64,000 nt of DNA. Origin: Thioclava sp. JE_KL1. Lineage in GTDB: Bacteria; Pseudomonadota; Alphaproteobacteria; Rhodobacterales; Rhodobacteraceae. How positions within the stretch are numbered: position 1 is the stretch's first letter; each line of letters begins with the position of its first letter. The stretch spans positions 310,001-374,000 of the forward strand of contig NZ_WBJS01000006.1 in the NCBI RefSeq assembly GCF_009296265.1. The letters are read 5' to 3'. Position numbers and translations under genes: made by a program. Positions 24,661-33,067 of this stretch are shown piece by piece. The notes beneath the pieces were generated by a model. The model worked only from the letters and a program-made list of their open reading frames with translations, did no database searches and had not been told where the DNA came from.

Positions 24661-26403
24661 TCAGCCCGCGGATCGGACGGCGTCGAGAATTCGGTTCTCC
24701 GCGTCTCTCAGTCCGCGCTGGGGCGATTTTCCGTTGAAGACGATGTCGTGGATTTCTTCCCCGAGCGTGCGTTCGATCAGATTGAATTCCGGCACCGGCG
24801 GGCGCGCCCATGTCACCAGCTCGTTCTTGCGTGCCATGCGGTCGACCATGCTGACGATGGGTGAGGAGGCCAGCGCCTCCGGGTCGGCGCAGACCGAGAA
24901 GCGCGGAGCCACGGGGAAGCCGTTCTTCACGTGCTCCTTCATCGCTTCGGGCGAGACCATCCACGCAATCGCGTCGATGATCTGCTTCTGCCGCGCGGGT
25001 TCGACATAGGCGGGGATCGTCAGAAGGAAGCCGCCGATCGGGGCCGACACGCGACGCATCCGGCGCGAGGGGGGCGGCAGGTAGGCGACACGTCGTGCAA
25101 CGCGGGAGCTCAGTTCATGCTCGAAGCGCGCCGCGCGCATCGTCCAGCAATAGGCAAGCGCGGTCTGACCCGACATGAAGTAGTGGATCCGCCGCTCCCA
25201 ATCCATCGTCGCGATGTCGGGGGGAGAGACCTCGACGAGCTGCTTCATGTATTCGATCACTTCGAGCGCATCCTCGGTGTCGATCTGAAGCTTCAGCTTT
25301 TCGAATGTGTCGAAGCTCCAGCTCTCCTGATTGCGCAGCGGCATATCGATGACGGTAGTCCGGCAGGCCGCGAGGAAGAACATGAAGGAGTTAGCGATCG
25401 GCATGCCACGCTGCCCGTTCCACGCGATGCCGTAGAAGTCGTCCTGCGGGTTATGGAATTCCCGCGCGGCGGCAATGGTCTCGTCGAAGGTCTTCGGATA
25501 GGCGAGGCCGCGGCTCTCGAACAAATCCTTGCGGGCCGCGAGAATCTCGATCGTGCAATAGAGCGGGATGCCGTATTGCGTCCCCTTCCAGTTGCCGGTC
25601 CCCCAGACGGAGGGATGGAAATCCAGCGCGTTGATCGCGGCATCCGAGATGAGATCGTCCAGCGGGGCGAGCTCCCCACGCTCCGCGAACTCCCCGAGCC
25701 ACGGCATGTTCATCGCGACGACGTCATAGCGCGGCGACATTTCCGAAAGGGTGCGCCGCGTGTTGGCATAAAGGTCTGGCAGACGCTGAAGATCGAAGCT
25801 GCTGCGCTTGCCGAAATCGTTGCGGAAATCCGACCACATGTTGCGCATGGCGATGAAGTAGTTGTCGTCGTTCAGCAGGAACTTGATATCGCCAAGGTTG
25901 ATCGACGAGATGTCCTCCCCGCGCACGGGAGAGATGATCTGCGAGGCGAAATAGCTGCCACCGAAATAGTATTCGCTGGTCTCCATCCCGCGCCGCAAGC
26001 CGAAGGTCTTCGCCAGATGCCCCTTCACGTAAGTGGCGTAGTCCATGAAAGTGTTGAGCAGGGTGTCGGAGGGTTCGAGGAAATGTGTCTTCAGCCCGTT
26101 GCCGCGCGGCACCTGCCGGATCAGCCCGTCCTCGATCATCTTCAGGATCATCCGGTTGCCGGTGCTGTAGGGCACATCGGCGAGGCTGATCAGGCCCGAC
26201 TTGTCGATCGGGCTCACACGCAGGTGCGCGTCGACAAGTTCGAGCGTGATGTTGAAATACACGTCCGGCTTGCCGCCGGGCATGTTCGCGTCGAAGGGCG
26301 CACGAAGCTGCCGGAGGAAATCGACGATCCGGGACAGCTCGTGACTCGTGAGTTCAGCATCCTGAGGTTGCATGGCCTCCGAATGCTGCTCCGCCAATTT
26401 CAT
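24661..26403 (-). CDS. Winged-helix / extracellular-type solute-binding fusion, predicted one-component regulator
   Basis: A 580-residue protein without signal peptide or membrane segment. Residues about 45-135 look like a MarR/GntR-type winged helix (ISLADVPYSTGNRMILKMIEDGLIRQVPRGNG). From about 165 to the end it resembles a sugar-type solute-binding protein (family 1): VVAMNMPWLGEFAERGELAPLDDL, FYGIAWNGQRGMP, FMSGQTALAYCWTMR and SPEAMKEHVKNGFPVAPR. It most likely senses an imported sugar or polyol in the cytoplasm and controls the adjacent genes. The start overlaps the upstream dehydrogenase stop (ATGA) with GGAAAAG before it; a longer start at 26427 is possible. Confidence 0.75.
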   Translation of the reverse strand: MKLAEQHSEAMQPQDAELTSHELSRIVDFLRQLRAPFDANMPGGKPDVYFNITLELVDAHLRVSPIDKSGLISLADVPYSTGNRMILKMIEDGLIRQVPRGNGLKTHFLEPSDTLLNTFMDYATYVKGHLAKTFGLRRGMETSEYYFGGSYFASQIISPVRGEDISSINLGDIKFLLNDDNYFIAMRNMWSDFRNDFGKRSSFDLQRLPDLYANTRRTLSEMSPRYDVVAMNMPWLGEFAERGELAPLDDLISDAAINALDFHPSVWGTGNWKGTQYGIPLYCTIEILAARKDLFESRGLAYPKTFDETIAAAREFHNPQDDFYGIAWNGQRGMPIANSFMFFLAACRTTVIDMPLRNQESWSFDTFEKLKLQIDTEDALEVIEYMKQLVEVSPPDIATMDWERRIHYFMSGQTALAYCWTMRAARFEHELSSRVARRVAYLPPPSRRMRRVSAPIGGFLLTIPAYVEPARQKQIIDAIAWMVSPEAMKEHVKNGFPVAPRFSVCADPEALASSPIVSMVDRMARKNELVTWARPPVPEFNLIERTLGEEIHDIVFNGKSPQRGLRDAENRILDAVRSAG

Positions 26404-27320
26404 CTTGTCGACAACTTTTCCTGCCATTTCACCAATGCGAAGAAATCTTCGTCCTGCATGCCCGCGTTCGAGGCGCTTCTATAAAGCTCGAGGATCAGGC
26501 CGGTTGTCATCAGCGGCACGCTGTTGCGTCGGGCGGCTTCGCTGATGAGCGTGAAATCCTTGATCATCTGAGACACTGTGAAAGCGGGCGTGAAGTCATC
26601 TTCGACGACCGGCTTCTGCTTATATTTGAACAGCGGCGAGGCCACTGCGCTTTCGCAAATTACATCCATCATATCGGCTCGGGTCAGGCCGCCGCTGGCG
26701 CCGATGGCCAAGGCTTCGGAGAGCACCGCGGAAGAGGCGCCGACCAGAGTGTTCAAAACGAGCTTCATGTAGCGCGCTTCTTCGCCGTTTCCGAGGAAAA
26801 ATTGCCGGGCCGAGAGTTTGCGGATGTAGGGAAGCGCCTCGTCCCAGCCCGCGCGGTCTCCCGAGGCGAGCACGGTGAGCGCGGCATTCGCGGCCATGTC
26901 GGTGCTGCCCGAGAGCGGCGCTCTGACATAGTTGATTTTCTTGGCTGCAAGAACCTTCGCAACGCTTTCGGAGCATTCGGGGGAGACCGTGCTCATCTCG
27001 ACCAGCGTCGCGCCCGCGGGCAGGGTGGTCGCGAGGCCTGCGTCTTCGCCATTGCCGACGACATCCAGCAAAGCCTGATCGTTCGGCAGCGTCGAGAAGA
27101 CGATACCTGCGCTCGCGAAATCCGAGATCGACGCGGCCTCGGATGCGCCCAATGCGGTCAGGCGATCGCGGCTGTCCTTCGCCGGGTCGGAGACAAGAAG
27201 TTTCGCGCCACTCGCTACGAGGTTGCGCGCCATGGGGCCGCCCATTTTGCCCACGCCGATCCAGCCAAGCGTCTGCTGCGTATCGATCTGATCAGTGTCT
27301 GCCACCTGGGTCTGGCTCAT
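26400..27320 (-). CDS. 3-hydroxyisobutyrate dehydrogenase-family oxidoreductase
   Basis: A 306-residue NAD(P)-dependent beta-hydroxyacid dehydrogenase. N-terminal Rossmann motif GWIGVGKMGGPMARNL, a substrate loop APLSGSTDMAANA and the catalytic Lys in MKLVLNTLVG. Family members oxidise 3-hydroxyisobutyrate, tartronate semialdehyde or related acids (GarR/GlxR, MmsB). ATG at 27320 follows GGGAGAT. It forms a two-gene operon with the fusion regulator and is divergent from the catabolic operon, so it probably acts on an intermediate of that pathway. Confidence 0.85.
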   Translation of the reverse strand: MSQTQVADTDQIDTQQTLGWIGVGKMGGPMARNLVASGAKLLVSDPAKDSRDRLTALGASEAASISDFASAGIVFSTLPNDQALLDVVGNGEDAGLATTLPAGATLVEMSTVSPECSESVAKVLAAKKINYVRAPLSGSTDMAANAALTVLASGDRAGWDEALPYIRKLSARQFFLGNGEEARYMKLVLNTLVGASSAVLSEALAIGASGGLTRADMMDVICESAVASPLFKYKQKPVVEDDFTPAFTVSQMIKDFTLISEAARRNSVPLMTTGLILELYRSASNAGMQDEDFFALVKWQEKLSTR

Positions 27321-27524
27321 GCTTATATCTCCCACTTATGTGTTGGGCCGACATTACGTCGCCAAAACGGTGGTTATGAATGTAATTTATCCGAAGCGGA
27401 AATTTTTCTGCAGTGATGGCCGGATTGGTTTGTTACGAATCGTCGCAGCCAAATGGCGATCTCGATGTCGGGGTGATCCCGGCAGACCCAGAGGATCGCG
27501 AGACTTGGAAAGGGAGGAAAAGCT
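27321..27524. promoter_or_regulatory. Divergent control region of the catabolic block with candidate operator
   Basis: This AT-richer gap separates the regulator operon from the long catabolic operon. It contains AATTTATCCGAA at 27384-27395, which recurs in inverted orientation at 40718-40729 before the GntR gene. The motif continues as TTATCCG AAG CGGA, an imperfect dyad. It is a candidate site for the fusion regulator or the GntR protein. Confidence 0.45.
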
Positions 27525-28592
27525 TTGAAAGCTGTTCGTTTTCACGGAGCGAAGGACATCCGCGTCGAGGATGTCGAAGAACCGTCGAGCAAACTGGCGC
27601 CGGATGACGTTCTGGTCGCGCCGATCGTGACCGGCATCTGCGGCACCGATCTTCACGAATATATCGCGGGGCCGATCGTCACCCCGTCCGAACCGCATAT
27701 CTATACCGGCGCGTCCAACCCGCAGATTCTTGGCCATGAATTCTCCGCCAAGGTTCTCGCAGTGGGCGACGAGGTCAGCAACGTCTCGGTCGGCGAGCGC
27801 ATTTCGGTTCAGCCGCTCGTGGCGCCGCGCAATGACTACTATGGCAAGCGCGGCCTCTATCACCTCTCGCCGCAACTGGGCTGCATCGGCCTGAGCTGGG
27901 CCTGGGGCGGCATGGGCGAGAAAGCCGTCATCAAGGATTACAACGCGCAATCCGTGCCCGAGGGGCTGACGGATGACCAGGCCGCGATGATCGAGCCGGC
28001 TGCGGTGGCGCTTTACGGCGTGGATCGCGGCGGCGTCGAGGCAGGTTCGACCGTTCTTGTCTCGGGCGCCGGTCCGATCGGTGCGCTGACGGTGCTTTCG
28101 GCCCGTGCGGCTGGTGCGAGCACGATTATCGTGTCGGAGCCGAACCCGAACCGCCGCCGGATCATCTCGGAAATCGCGCCCTATGCGCATGTCGTCGACC
28201 CGCGCGGCGGCGAGCTGCCGACCGTCGTCGGCGATCTGACCGAAGAGGGTGTCGGCGTCGACGTCGCGCTCGAATGTGTCGGGCTCGAAGCCTCGCTCAA
28301 CGCCTGCGCCGAAGCGGTGCGCCGCCAGGGCAAGGTCGTGCAGGTGGGCCTGCACATGAAACCCGCCAGCATCGATGCGATGCTCTGGGCGCTCAAGGAC
28401 ATCTCGGTCGAAGCGACCTGGTGCTACCCGACGCAAATCTGGCCCCGGATCGGCCGCATGGTCGCCTCGGGCAATTTCCCGATCGAGAAAGTCATCACCT
28501 CGCGGATCGCGGCGGAAGATGTCGTCGACAAGGGCTTCGAGGCGCTTCTCGATCCTGCCGGGGAACATCTGAAAATTCTCGTCACCACCTGA
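27525..28592 (+). CDS. Zinc-type medium-chain alcohol dehydrogenase (butanediol/threonine dehydrogenase-like)
   Basis: A 355-residue MDR enzyme. Catalytic zinc ligands are present (Cys39 in GICGTDLHE, His71-Glu72 in GHEF), as is the NAD site GAGPIG. The four cysteines of the structural zinc lobe are absent: the region reads RNDYYGKRGLYHL where relatives have Cys-rich sequence. TTG start at 27525 with AGGGAGG 7 bp upstream. First gene of the catabolic operon, so it probably oxidises the imported sugar or cyclitol. Confidence 0.85.
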   Translation: MKAVRFHGAKDIRVEDVEEPSSKLAPDDVLVAPIVTGICGTDLHEYIAGPIVTPSEPHIYTGASNPQILGHEFSAKVLAVGDEVSNVSVGERISVQPLVAPRNDYYGKRGLYHLSPQLGCIGLSWAWGGMGEKAVIKDYNAQSVPEGLTDDQAAMIEPAAVALYGVDRGGVEAGSTVLVSGAGPIGALTVLSARAAGASTIIVSEPNPNRRRIISEIAPYAHVVDPRGGELPTVVGDLTEEGVGVDVALECVGLEASLNACAEAVRRQGKVVQVGLHMKPASIDAMLWALKDISVEATWCYPTQIWPRIGRMVASGNFPIEKVITSRIAAEDVVDKGFEALLDPAGEHLKILVTT

Positions 28593-28625
28593 CGAAACGG
28601 AACTGCAAGAAAGGGGCGAAGACCC

Positions 28626-29699
28626 ATGGCTGAACAGAATATTGCGTTGATTGTCGGGGCGACCGGCCTCTCGGGCAGCTACACCGCGCGCGAATTGAAA
28701 TCTCACGGCTGGACGGTCGTGACGGTGTCGCGCAGCGATGTCGATCTCGAGTGGTCCGACCGGCACATTGCCGCAGACCTGACCGATGCGGAAGCCAGCA
28801 AGGCCGCGCTGGCTGCGGCCAAGGACGTGACGCATGTGTTCTATTGCACCTGGTCGCGTCAGGCCAACGAGGAAGAGAACGTCCGCGTGAATGGGATGAT
28901 GGTGCGCAACCTCTTCGAGGGAATCGCAGGCGCGCCGATCAAGCACGGCGCGCTGGTGACGGGCCTCAAGCATTACCTCGGTTCGTTCGACGACTACGCC
29001 AAGGTCACGCCCTACACGCCCTTCCTCGAATCGAGCCCGCGTCTGCCGGGGCCGAACTTCTACTACGCGCAGGAAGATGTGCTGCTGGAGATGGCAGAGA
29101 AATACGGCTTCACCTGGTCGGTGCACCGCCCGCACACGATGATCGGCTTCACGGTCGGAAATTACATGAACATGGCAGTGACGCTCGCGGTCTATGCCTC
29201 GATCTGCAAGCACACCGGCAAGCCGTTCCTCTATCCCGGTTCGCCCGAGCAATATAACGCGGTCACCGATGTGACCGACGCGCGCATCCTCGCCAAACAG
29301 TTCTACTGGGCCGCGACGACGCCGGAAGCTGCGAACACGCCCTTCAATACCGCAAATGGCGATGTCTTCCGCTGGACGTGGCTCTGGGCGCGGATCGCCG
29401 AGTATTTCGGCCTCGAGGTCGCGGAATACCCCGGTCACACGACGCCGCTCGAAGAGCAGATGGCGGATGCGCCCGCGATCTGGTCCGAGATGGTGGCCCA
29501 ATACGGGCTTCAGGACATCCCTGTGACCAAGCTGGCCTCGTGGTGGCACAGTGACGCCGACCTGGGCCGCGAGCTGGAATGCTTCACCGACATGACCAAC
29601 AGCCGGAAGCTGGGTTTCGACGCCTATCAGAGCACGCCCGACAGCTTCTTCGACGTCTTCGAAGAGCTGCGCGCGCGCAAGATCATTCCGGCGAAGTGA
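28626..29699 (+). CDS. PRISE-type short-chain reductase (progesterone 5-beta-reductase / iridoid synthase-like)
   Basis: A 357-residue extended SDR. Cofactor motif GATGLSG (11-17), VFYCTW near 71, and the two PRISE catalytic signatures KHYLG (Lys115) and NFYYAQED (Tyr146/147). PRISE enzymes reduce the C=C bond of enones, and bacterial members are common but mostly uncharacterised. Position 34 bp after the alcohol dehydrogenase suggests action on an unsaturated ketone intermediate. Confidence 0.82.
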   Translation: MAEQNIALIVGATGLSGSYTARELKSHGWTVVTVSRSDVDLEWSDRHIAADLTDAEASKAALAAAKDVTHVFYCTWSRQANEEENVRVNGMMVRNLFEGIAGAPIKHGALVTGLKHYLGSFDDYAKVTPYTPFLESSPRLPGPNFYYAQEDVLLEMAEKYGFTWSVHRPHTMIGFTVGNYMNMAVTLAVYASICKHTGKPFLYPGSPEQYNAVTDVTDARILAKQFYWAATTPEAANTPFNTANGDVFRWTWLWARIAEYFGLEVAEYPGHTTPLEEQMADAPAIWSEMVAQYGLQDIPVTKLASWWHSDADLGRELECFTDMTNSRKLGFDAYQSTPDSFFDVFEELRARKIIPAK

Positions 29700-29709
29700 G
29701 GAGACTGAG

Positions 29710-29994
29710 ATGCATTACGTAATCCATTGCCTCGACCATGACGGCGCCGTCGATAAGCGGCTGGCCAATTACGAGGACCACAAGGCCTATCTGGCCCAGG
29801 CACCGGTGAAAACGGTGATTTCGGGCCCGCTTCTGGGCGACGACGAAGAGACCATGATCGGCAGCTGCTTCGTGCTGGAGGCCGACAGCCTCGCAGAGGT
29901 CGAGGAGTTCAACCGCAACGACCCCTTCGCGAAGGTCGGTCTGTGGAAGTCCGTCTCGATCCGTCCGTTCTCCAAGCGCGTGGACAACCGCTGA
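29710..29994 (+). CDS. YciI-like protein
   Basis: A 94-residue single-domain YciI-family protein (ferredoxin-like fold) with the conserved His in MHYVIHCLDHDG and Asp in FNRNDPFAKVGLW. A characterised relative, TftG, eliminates HCl from 5-chlorohydroxyhydroquinone in the hydroxyquinol pathway. A dehydrating or isomerising role in this operon is therefore possible, but is inference. Its stop overlaps the next start (TGATG). Confidence 0.83.
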   Translation: MHYVIHCLDHDGAVDKRLANYEDHKAYLAQAPVKTVISGPLLGDDEETMIGSCFVLEADSLAEVEEFNRNDPFAKVGLWKSVSIRPFSKRVDNR

Positions 29995-31028
29995 TGTCGG
30001 GGCCGGTCAAAATCGCCCTCGTGGGCATGGGATGGTGGGGGCAGAAGATGCTCGCCGTTCTGTCGAGCGCCCCCGACGACATCACGGTCGTCCGCGCGGT
30101 GGAGCCGAATATGGATGCGGTGCGCGATCTCTGCGCCGAGAAGAGCGTGACGCTCAGCGCGGATTACGCCGATGCGCTGAACGATCCCGAGGTCGAGGCC
30201 GTCGTGCTGGCGACGCCGCACTCGCTGCACACGGATCAGATCGCCAAGGCCGTCGCGGCAGGCAAGCATGTCTTCTGCGAAAAGCCGCTCGCGCTCACCG
30301 CTGAAGAAGCCGCCCGTTCGGTCGCGCTTTGCGCCGAGGCTGGGTTGGTTCTCGGCATGGGCCATGAGCGCCGCTGGGAGCCGCCGATCGCCGAGATGCT
30401 GGCGAAGGCCGATGCGGGTGAGTTAGGCCGTATCCAGCAAATCGAGGCCAATTTCAGCCACGACAAATTCGTCGGCATGGACCCGAGCAACTGGCGCGTT
30501 CAGGCGAGCGAAGCACCCGCAGGCGGCATGACCGCGACGGGCATCCACCTGCTCGATCTGTCGGTCCGCCTTCTGGGCCGCGCGGAAAGCGTGCTGTGCA
30601 TCTGTGAGCAGCTGTCTTCGGAACTGCCGCAGGGCGACACGGTCGCGGCCTATGTGAAATTCGCCGGGGGCGGGACCTCCTACGTGTCGGCTTCGCTGTC
30701 GAACCCGTTCATGTCCCGCTTCACGGTCTACGGCTCGAAAGGCTGGATCGACATCCGCGACAAGGCGCATGTCGAGGCGCCCGACGGCTGGATCGTGACC
30801 TCGGCCATGGCTGGCGGGCCGATCGAGACCGTCGAGATCGGCAAGGCCGAGCCCGTGAAGGACAACCTGGTGAGTTTCGCCCGCGCCGTGCGCGGACAGG
30901 AAACCTACCCGATCACCGCCGATCATCTGGTCGACAATATCGCGCTGCTCGAGGCGGTCTTCGCCTCCTCCCGCAGCGGTCAAATCGAACGCGTGGCGCA
31001 ACCCGCCGCAGCGAAAGTTGGAGCCTGA
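29994..31028 (+). CDS. Gfo/Idh/MocA family oxidoreductase
   Basis: A 344-residue dehydrogenase: N-terminal Rossmann fold (ALVGMGWWGQKML), the EKP motif (FCEKPLALT) that positions the catalytic Lys, and a C-terminal alpha/beta domain with GGMTATGIHLLDLSVRLLG. The family includes inositol 2-dehydrogenase and related sugar dehydrogenases, fitting import by the ribose/inositol-type ABC system in the same operon. Coupled by TGATG to the yciI-like gene. Confidence 0.87.
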   Translation: MSGPVKIALVGMGWWGQKMLAVLSSAPDDITVVRAVEPNMDAVRDLCAEKSVTLSADYADALNDPEVEAVVLATPHSLHTDQIAKAVAAGKHVFCEKPLALTAEEAARSVALCAEAGLVLGMGHERRWEPPIAEMLAKADAGELGRIQQIEANFSHDKFVGMDPSNWRVQASEAPAGGMTATGIHLLDLSVRLLGRAESVLCICEQLSSELPQGDTVAAYVKFAGGGTSYVSASLSNPFMSRFTVYGSKGWIDIRDKAHVEAPDGWIVTSAMAGGPIETVEIGKAEPVKDNLVSFARAVRGQETYPITADHLVDNIALLEAVFASSRSGQIERVAQPAAAKVGA

Positions 31029-31029
31029 C

Positions 31030-32010
31030 ATGAAAGCCCTGATCTTCGACGAACCGAACAAGCCCATCGTGACGCAGGTGCAGACGCCCGGCATCACGGA
31101 CAACGAGGTGCTAATCCAGTCGCGCCGCGTTGGGATTTGCCACTCAGATTACGAGCTGCTGGCCGGTCAATACATCATCCCGATTTCCTATCCGGTCGTT
31201 CCGGGCCACGAATGGGTCGGCGAAGTCGTCGAGGTCGGGAAGAATGTCGACGGGCTCAAGCCCGGGGATCGTGTGGTCGGCGAATGCGTGATCAACACGC
31301 CCGAGCGCATCCACCACTTCGGCTTCTCGATGGACGGTGCGGATCGCGAATTCTTCGCCGCGCGCCCCGAATGGCTGCACAAGCTGCCCGACGCGGTCGA
31401 TGACGCAAAAGGCGCGCTGATCGAACCCTTCACCTGCGGGTATTACGCGGTGCTGCGCCATGGCGGCGTCTGCGCGGCGGATACGGTCGTCGTCTCGGGC
31501 GGCGGCACGATCGGCCTTGTCTCGGCAGCCGCCGCGATCGGCATGGGCGCTCGCGTGATCGTGGTCGATCCGGTGCCGCTTCGCCGCGAGATCGCGATGA
31601 AGCTCGGTGCGGACGGCACGATCGATCCGACCGATGGCGACCCGATCGAAGCGGTGCAGGAGATGACCAAGGGCGGCGCCGATCTGGTGGTCGAATGCGC
31701 GGGCCATCCGGCCTCGCTGGCCAACGTGTTCGACTATGCCCGCGACGACGGGGATGTCTCGATGGTCGGCATCAATATCGGCCAGAAATTCCCGGTCGAG
31801 CTGGGCAAGATCCAGATCAAGAACCTCAACGTGAAAGGCTGCATCGGCTCGCCCGGCGTCTGGCCGGCGGCGATCCGGTTCCTGGAGCGCACCGGGCTCG
31901 ATCTCTCGCCGATCCAGACCCACAGCTACAACATCGATGACGCGATGACCGCGCTGGAGCTTGGCAAGTCGCCCGACAAGGCGGTCAAGGTCACCTTGGA
32001 AATCAGCTGA
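31030..32010 (+). CDS. Zinc-type alcohol dehydrogenase (second MDR)
   Basis: A 326-residue MDR enzyme. Catalytic zinc ligands Cys37 (GICHSDYE) and His60-Glu61 (GHEWVGEV) are present; as in the first MDR of the operon, the structural-zinc cysteines are missing. NAD site SGGGTIGLVSAA. It starts one base after the Gfo/Idh/MocA stop. Probably a further oxidation step in the same polyol pathway; L-iditol/threonine-type activity is the nearest analogy. Confidence 0.85.
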   Translation: MKALIFDEPNKPIVTQVQTPGITDNEVLIQSRRVGICHSDYELLAGQYIIPISYPVVPGHEWVGEVVEVGKNVDGLKPGDRVVGECVINTPERIHHFGFSMDGADREFFAARPEWLHKLPDAVDDAKGALIEPFTCGYYAVLRHGGVCAADTVVVSGGGTIGLVSAAAAIGMGARVIVVDPVPLRREIAMKLGADGTIDPTDGDPIEAVQEMTKGGADLVVECAGHPASLANVFDYARDDGDVSMVGINIGQKFPVELGKIQIKNLNVKGCIGSPGVWPAAIRFLERTGLDLSPIQTHSYNIDDAMTALELGKSPDKAVKVTLEIS

Positions 32011-32038
32011 GACGCGACGCGAGGGAGGAGGAGAAAAC

Positions 32039-33067
32039 ATGGCTGAGACGACGCCGCATAGCTTCGGAGGTTCGATGGGACTTTCTTCGATGTCCCTGTC
32101 GAAGGGCTTCGTGACCATCGTCGCCTCGACGCTGGCGCTCATCCTCCTTTGCATCATCTTCGCACCCTCGGCGGTCACCGCCGGGTCGCTGATGGGCAGC
32201 CTGCCTTTCGCGGCGGTGCTTGGCATCGTCGGGCTCGGCCAGATGCTGGTGGTGCAGCAGGGCGGCTTCGATCTTTCGGTGCCGGGCTCGGTATCGCTCG
32301 CGGTGGTGATCGCGACCCACATGCCCAACGGCCAGGATGCGGGACTTCTGCCCGCCCTGATCATCGCGATCGGCTTCGCGCTTGCCGCGGGGGTGCTCAA
32401 CGGCATCATGGTCGCCTATTTCCGCCTGAACGCGATCGTCGCGACCATCGGGATGAACGCGCTTCTGTTCTCGGCGGTCTTCGCGATCTCGGGCGGCGTG
32501 CCGCGGATCACGACGAACCTGCTGGCCCATATCGCGGGCGGTCAGACCCTGGGTATTCCCCATTCGGTGCTGTTCGCCCTCGCTATTCTGGCCCTCGTGT
32601 CCTTCGGCCTGAAAAAGACGGTAGCTGGCCGTCGGTTCGAGGCGATCGGGGCCAATCCCAAGGCGGCCCGTGCGGCTGGTCTGAGCGTTAAACCCTATCA
32701 GGCGATGGCCTATGTGGCGGCGCAGATCCTTTACTGCACCGCGGGCATCCTAATCGCAGGCATCACCCGCGAACCCACGGCATTTCAGGGCAACAGCCTG
32801 CTTCTGCCCTCGGTCGCCGTCGTGGTGCTGGCAGGGACCTCGCTTCTGGGAGGACGCGGCTTTCCGATCTCGGTCGTCATCGCCGCCTTCTTTCTTAACC
32901 AGCTCAGCCAGTTCGCTCTGTCGATCGGTGTGCCTTACTCGGCGCAGACCATCGTGCAGGCGCTCGCTCTTGTATTCGGCATCGGGGTCTACTCGATCGA
33001 ATGGACGAACCGTTTCAAGAAAGAACAGACAAGTTCTACAGAGGAGGAGAACCATGAAACTGTCTAA
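32039..33067 (+). CDS. Ribose-type ABC transporter permease (RbsC-like)
   Basis: A 342-residue membrane protein with about ten hydrophobic segments. Hallmarks of the BPD_transp_2 family are GLGQMLVVQQGGFDLSVPGSVSLA, ATIGMNALL and the C-terminal VVVLAGTSLLGGRGF. GAGGGAGGAGG lies just upstream of the ATG. It probably pairs with the permease half of the fused protein at 34199-36730. Its stop overlaps the binding-protein gene. Confidence 0.88.
   Translation: MAETTPHSFGGSMGLSSMSLSKGFVTIVASTLALILLCIIFAPSAVTAGSLMGSLPFAAVLGIVGLGQMLVVQQGGFDLSVPGSVSLAVVIATHMPNGQDAGLLPALIIAIGFALAAGVLNGIMVAYFRLNAIVATIGMNALLFSAVFAISGGVPRITTNLLAHIAGGQTLGIPHSVLFALAILALVSFGLKKTVAGRRFEAIGANPKAARAAGLSVKPYQAMAYVAAQILYCTAGILIAGITREPTAFQGNSLLLPSVAVVVLAGTSLLGGRGFPISVVIAAFFLNQLSQFALSIGVPYSAQTIVQALALVFGIGVYSIEWTNRFKKEQTSSTEEENHETV

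Noticed and set aside
24931-26484. Plus-strand 517-codon frame over the regulator fusion
   Set aside because: Complement of the minus-strand gene, low-complexity composition and no ribosome site.
27387-29549. Minus-strand 720-codon frame
   Set aside because: Shadow of the alcohol dehydrogenase and PRISE genes on the plus strand.
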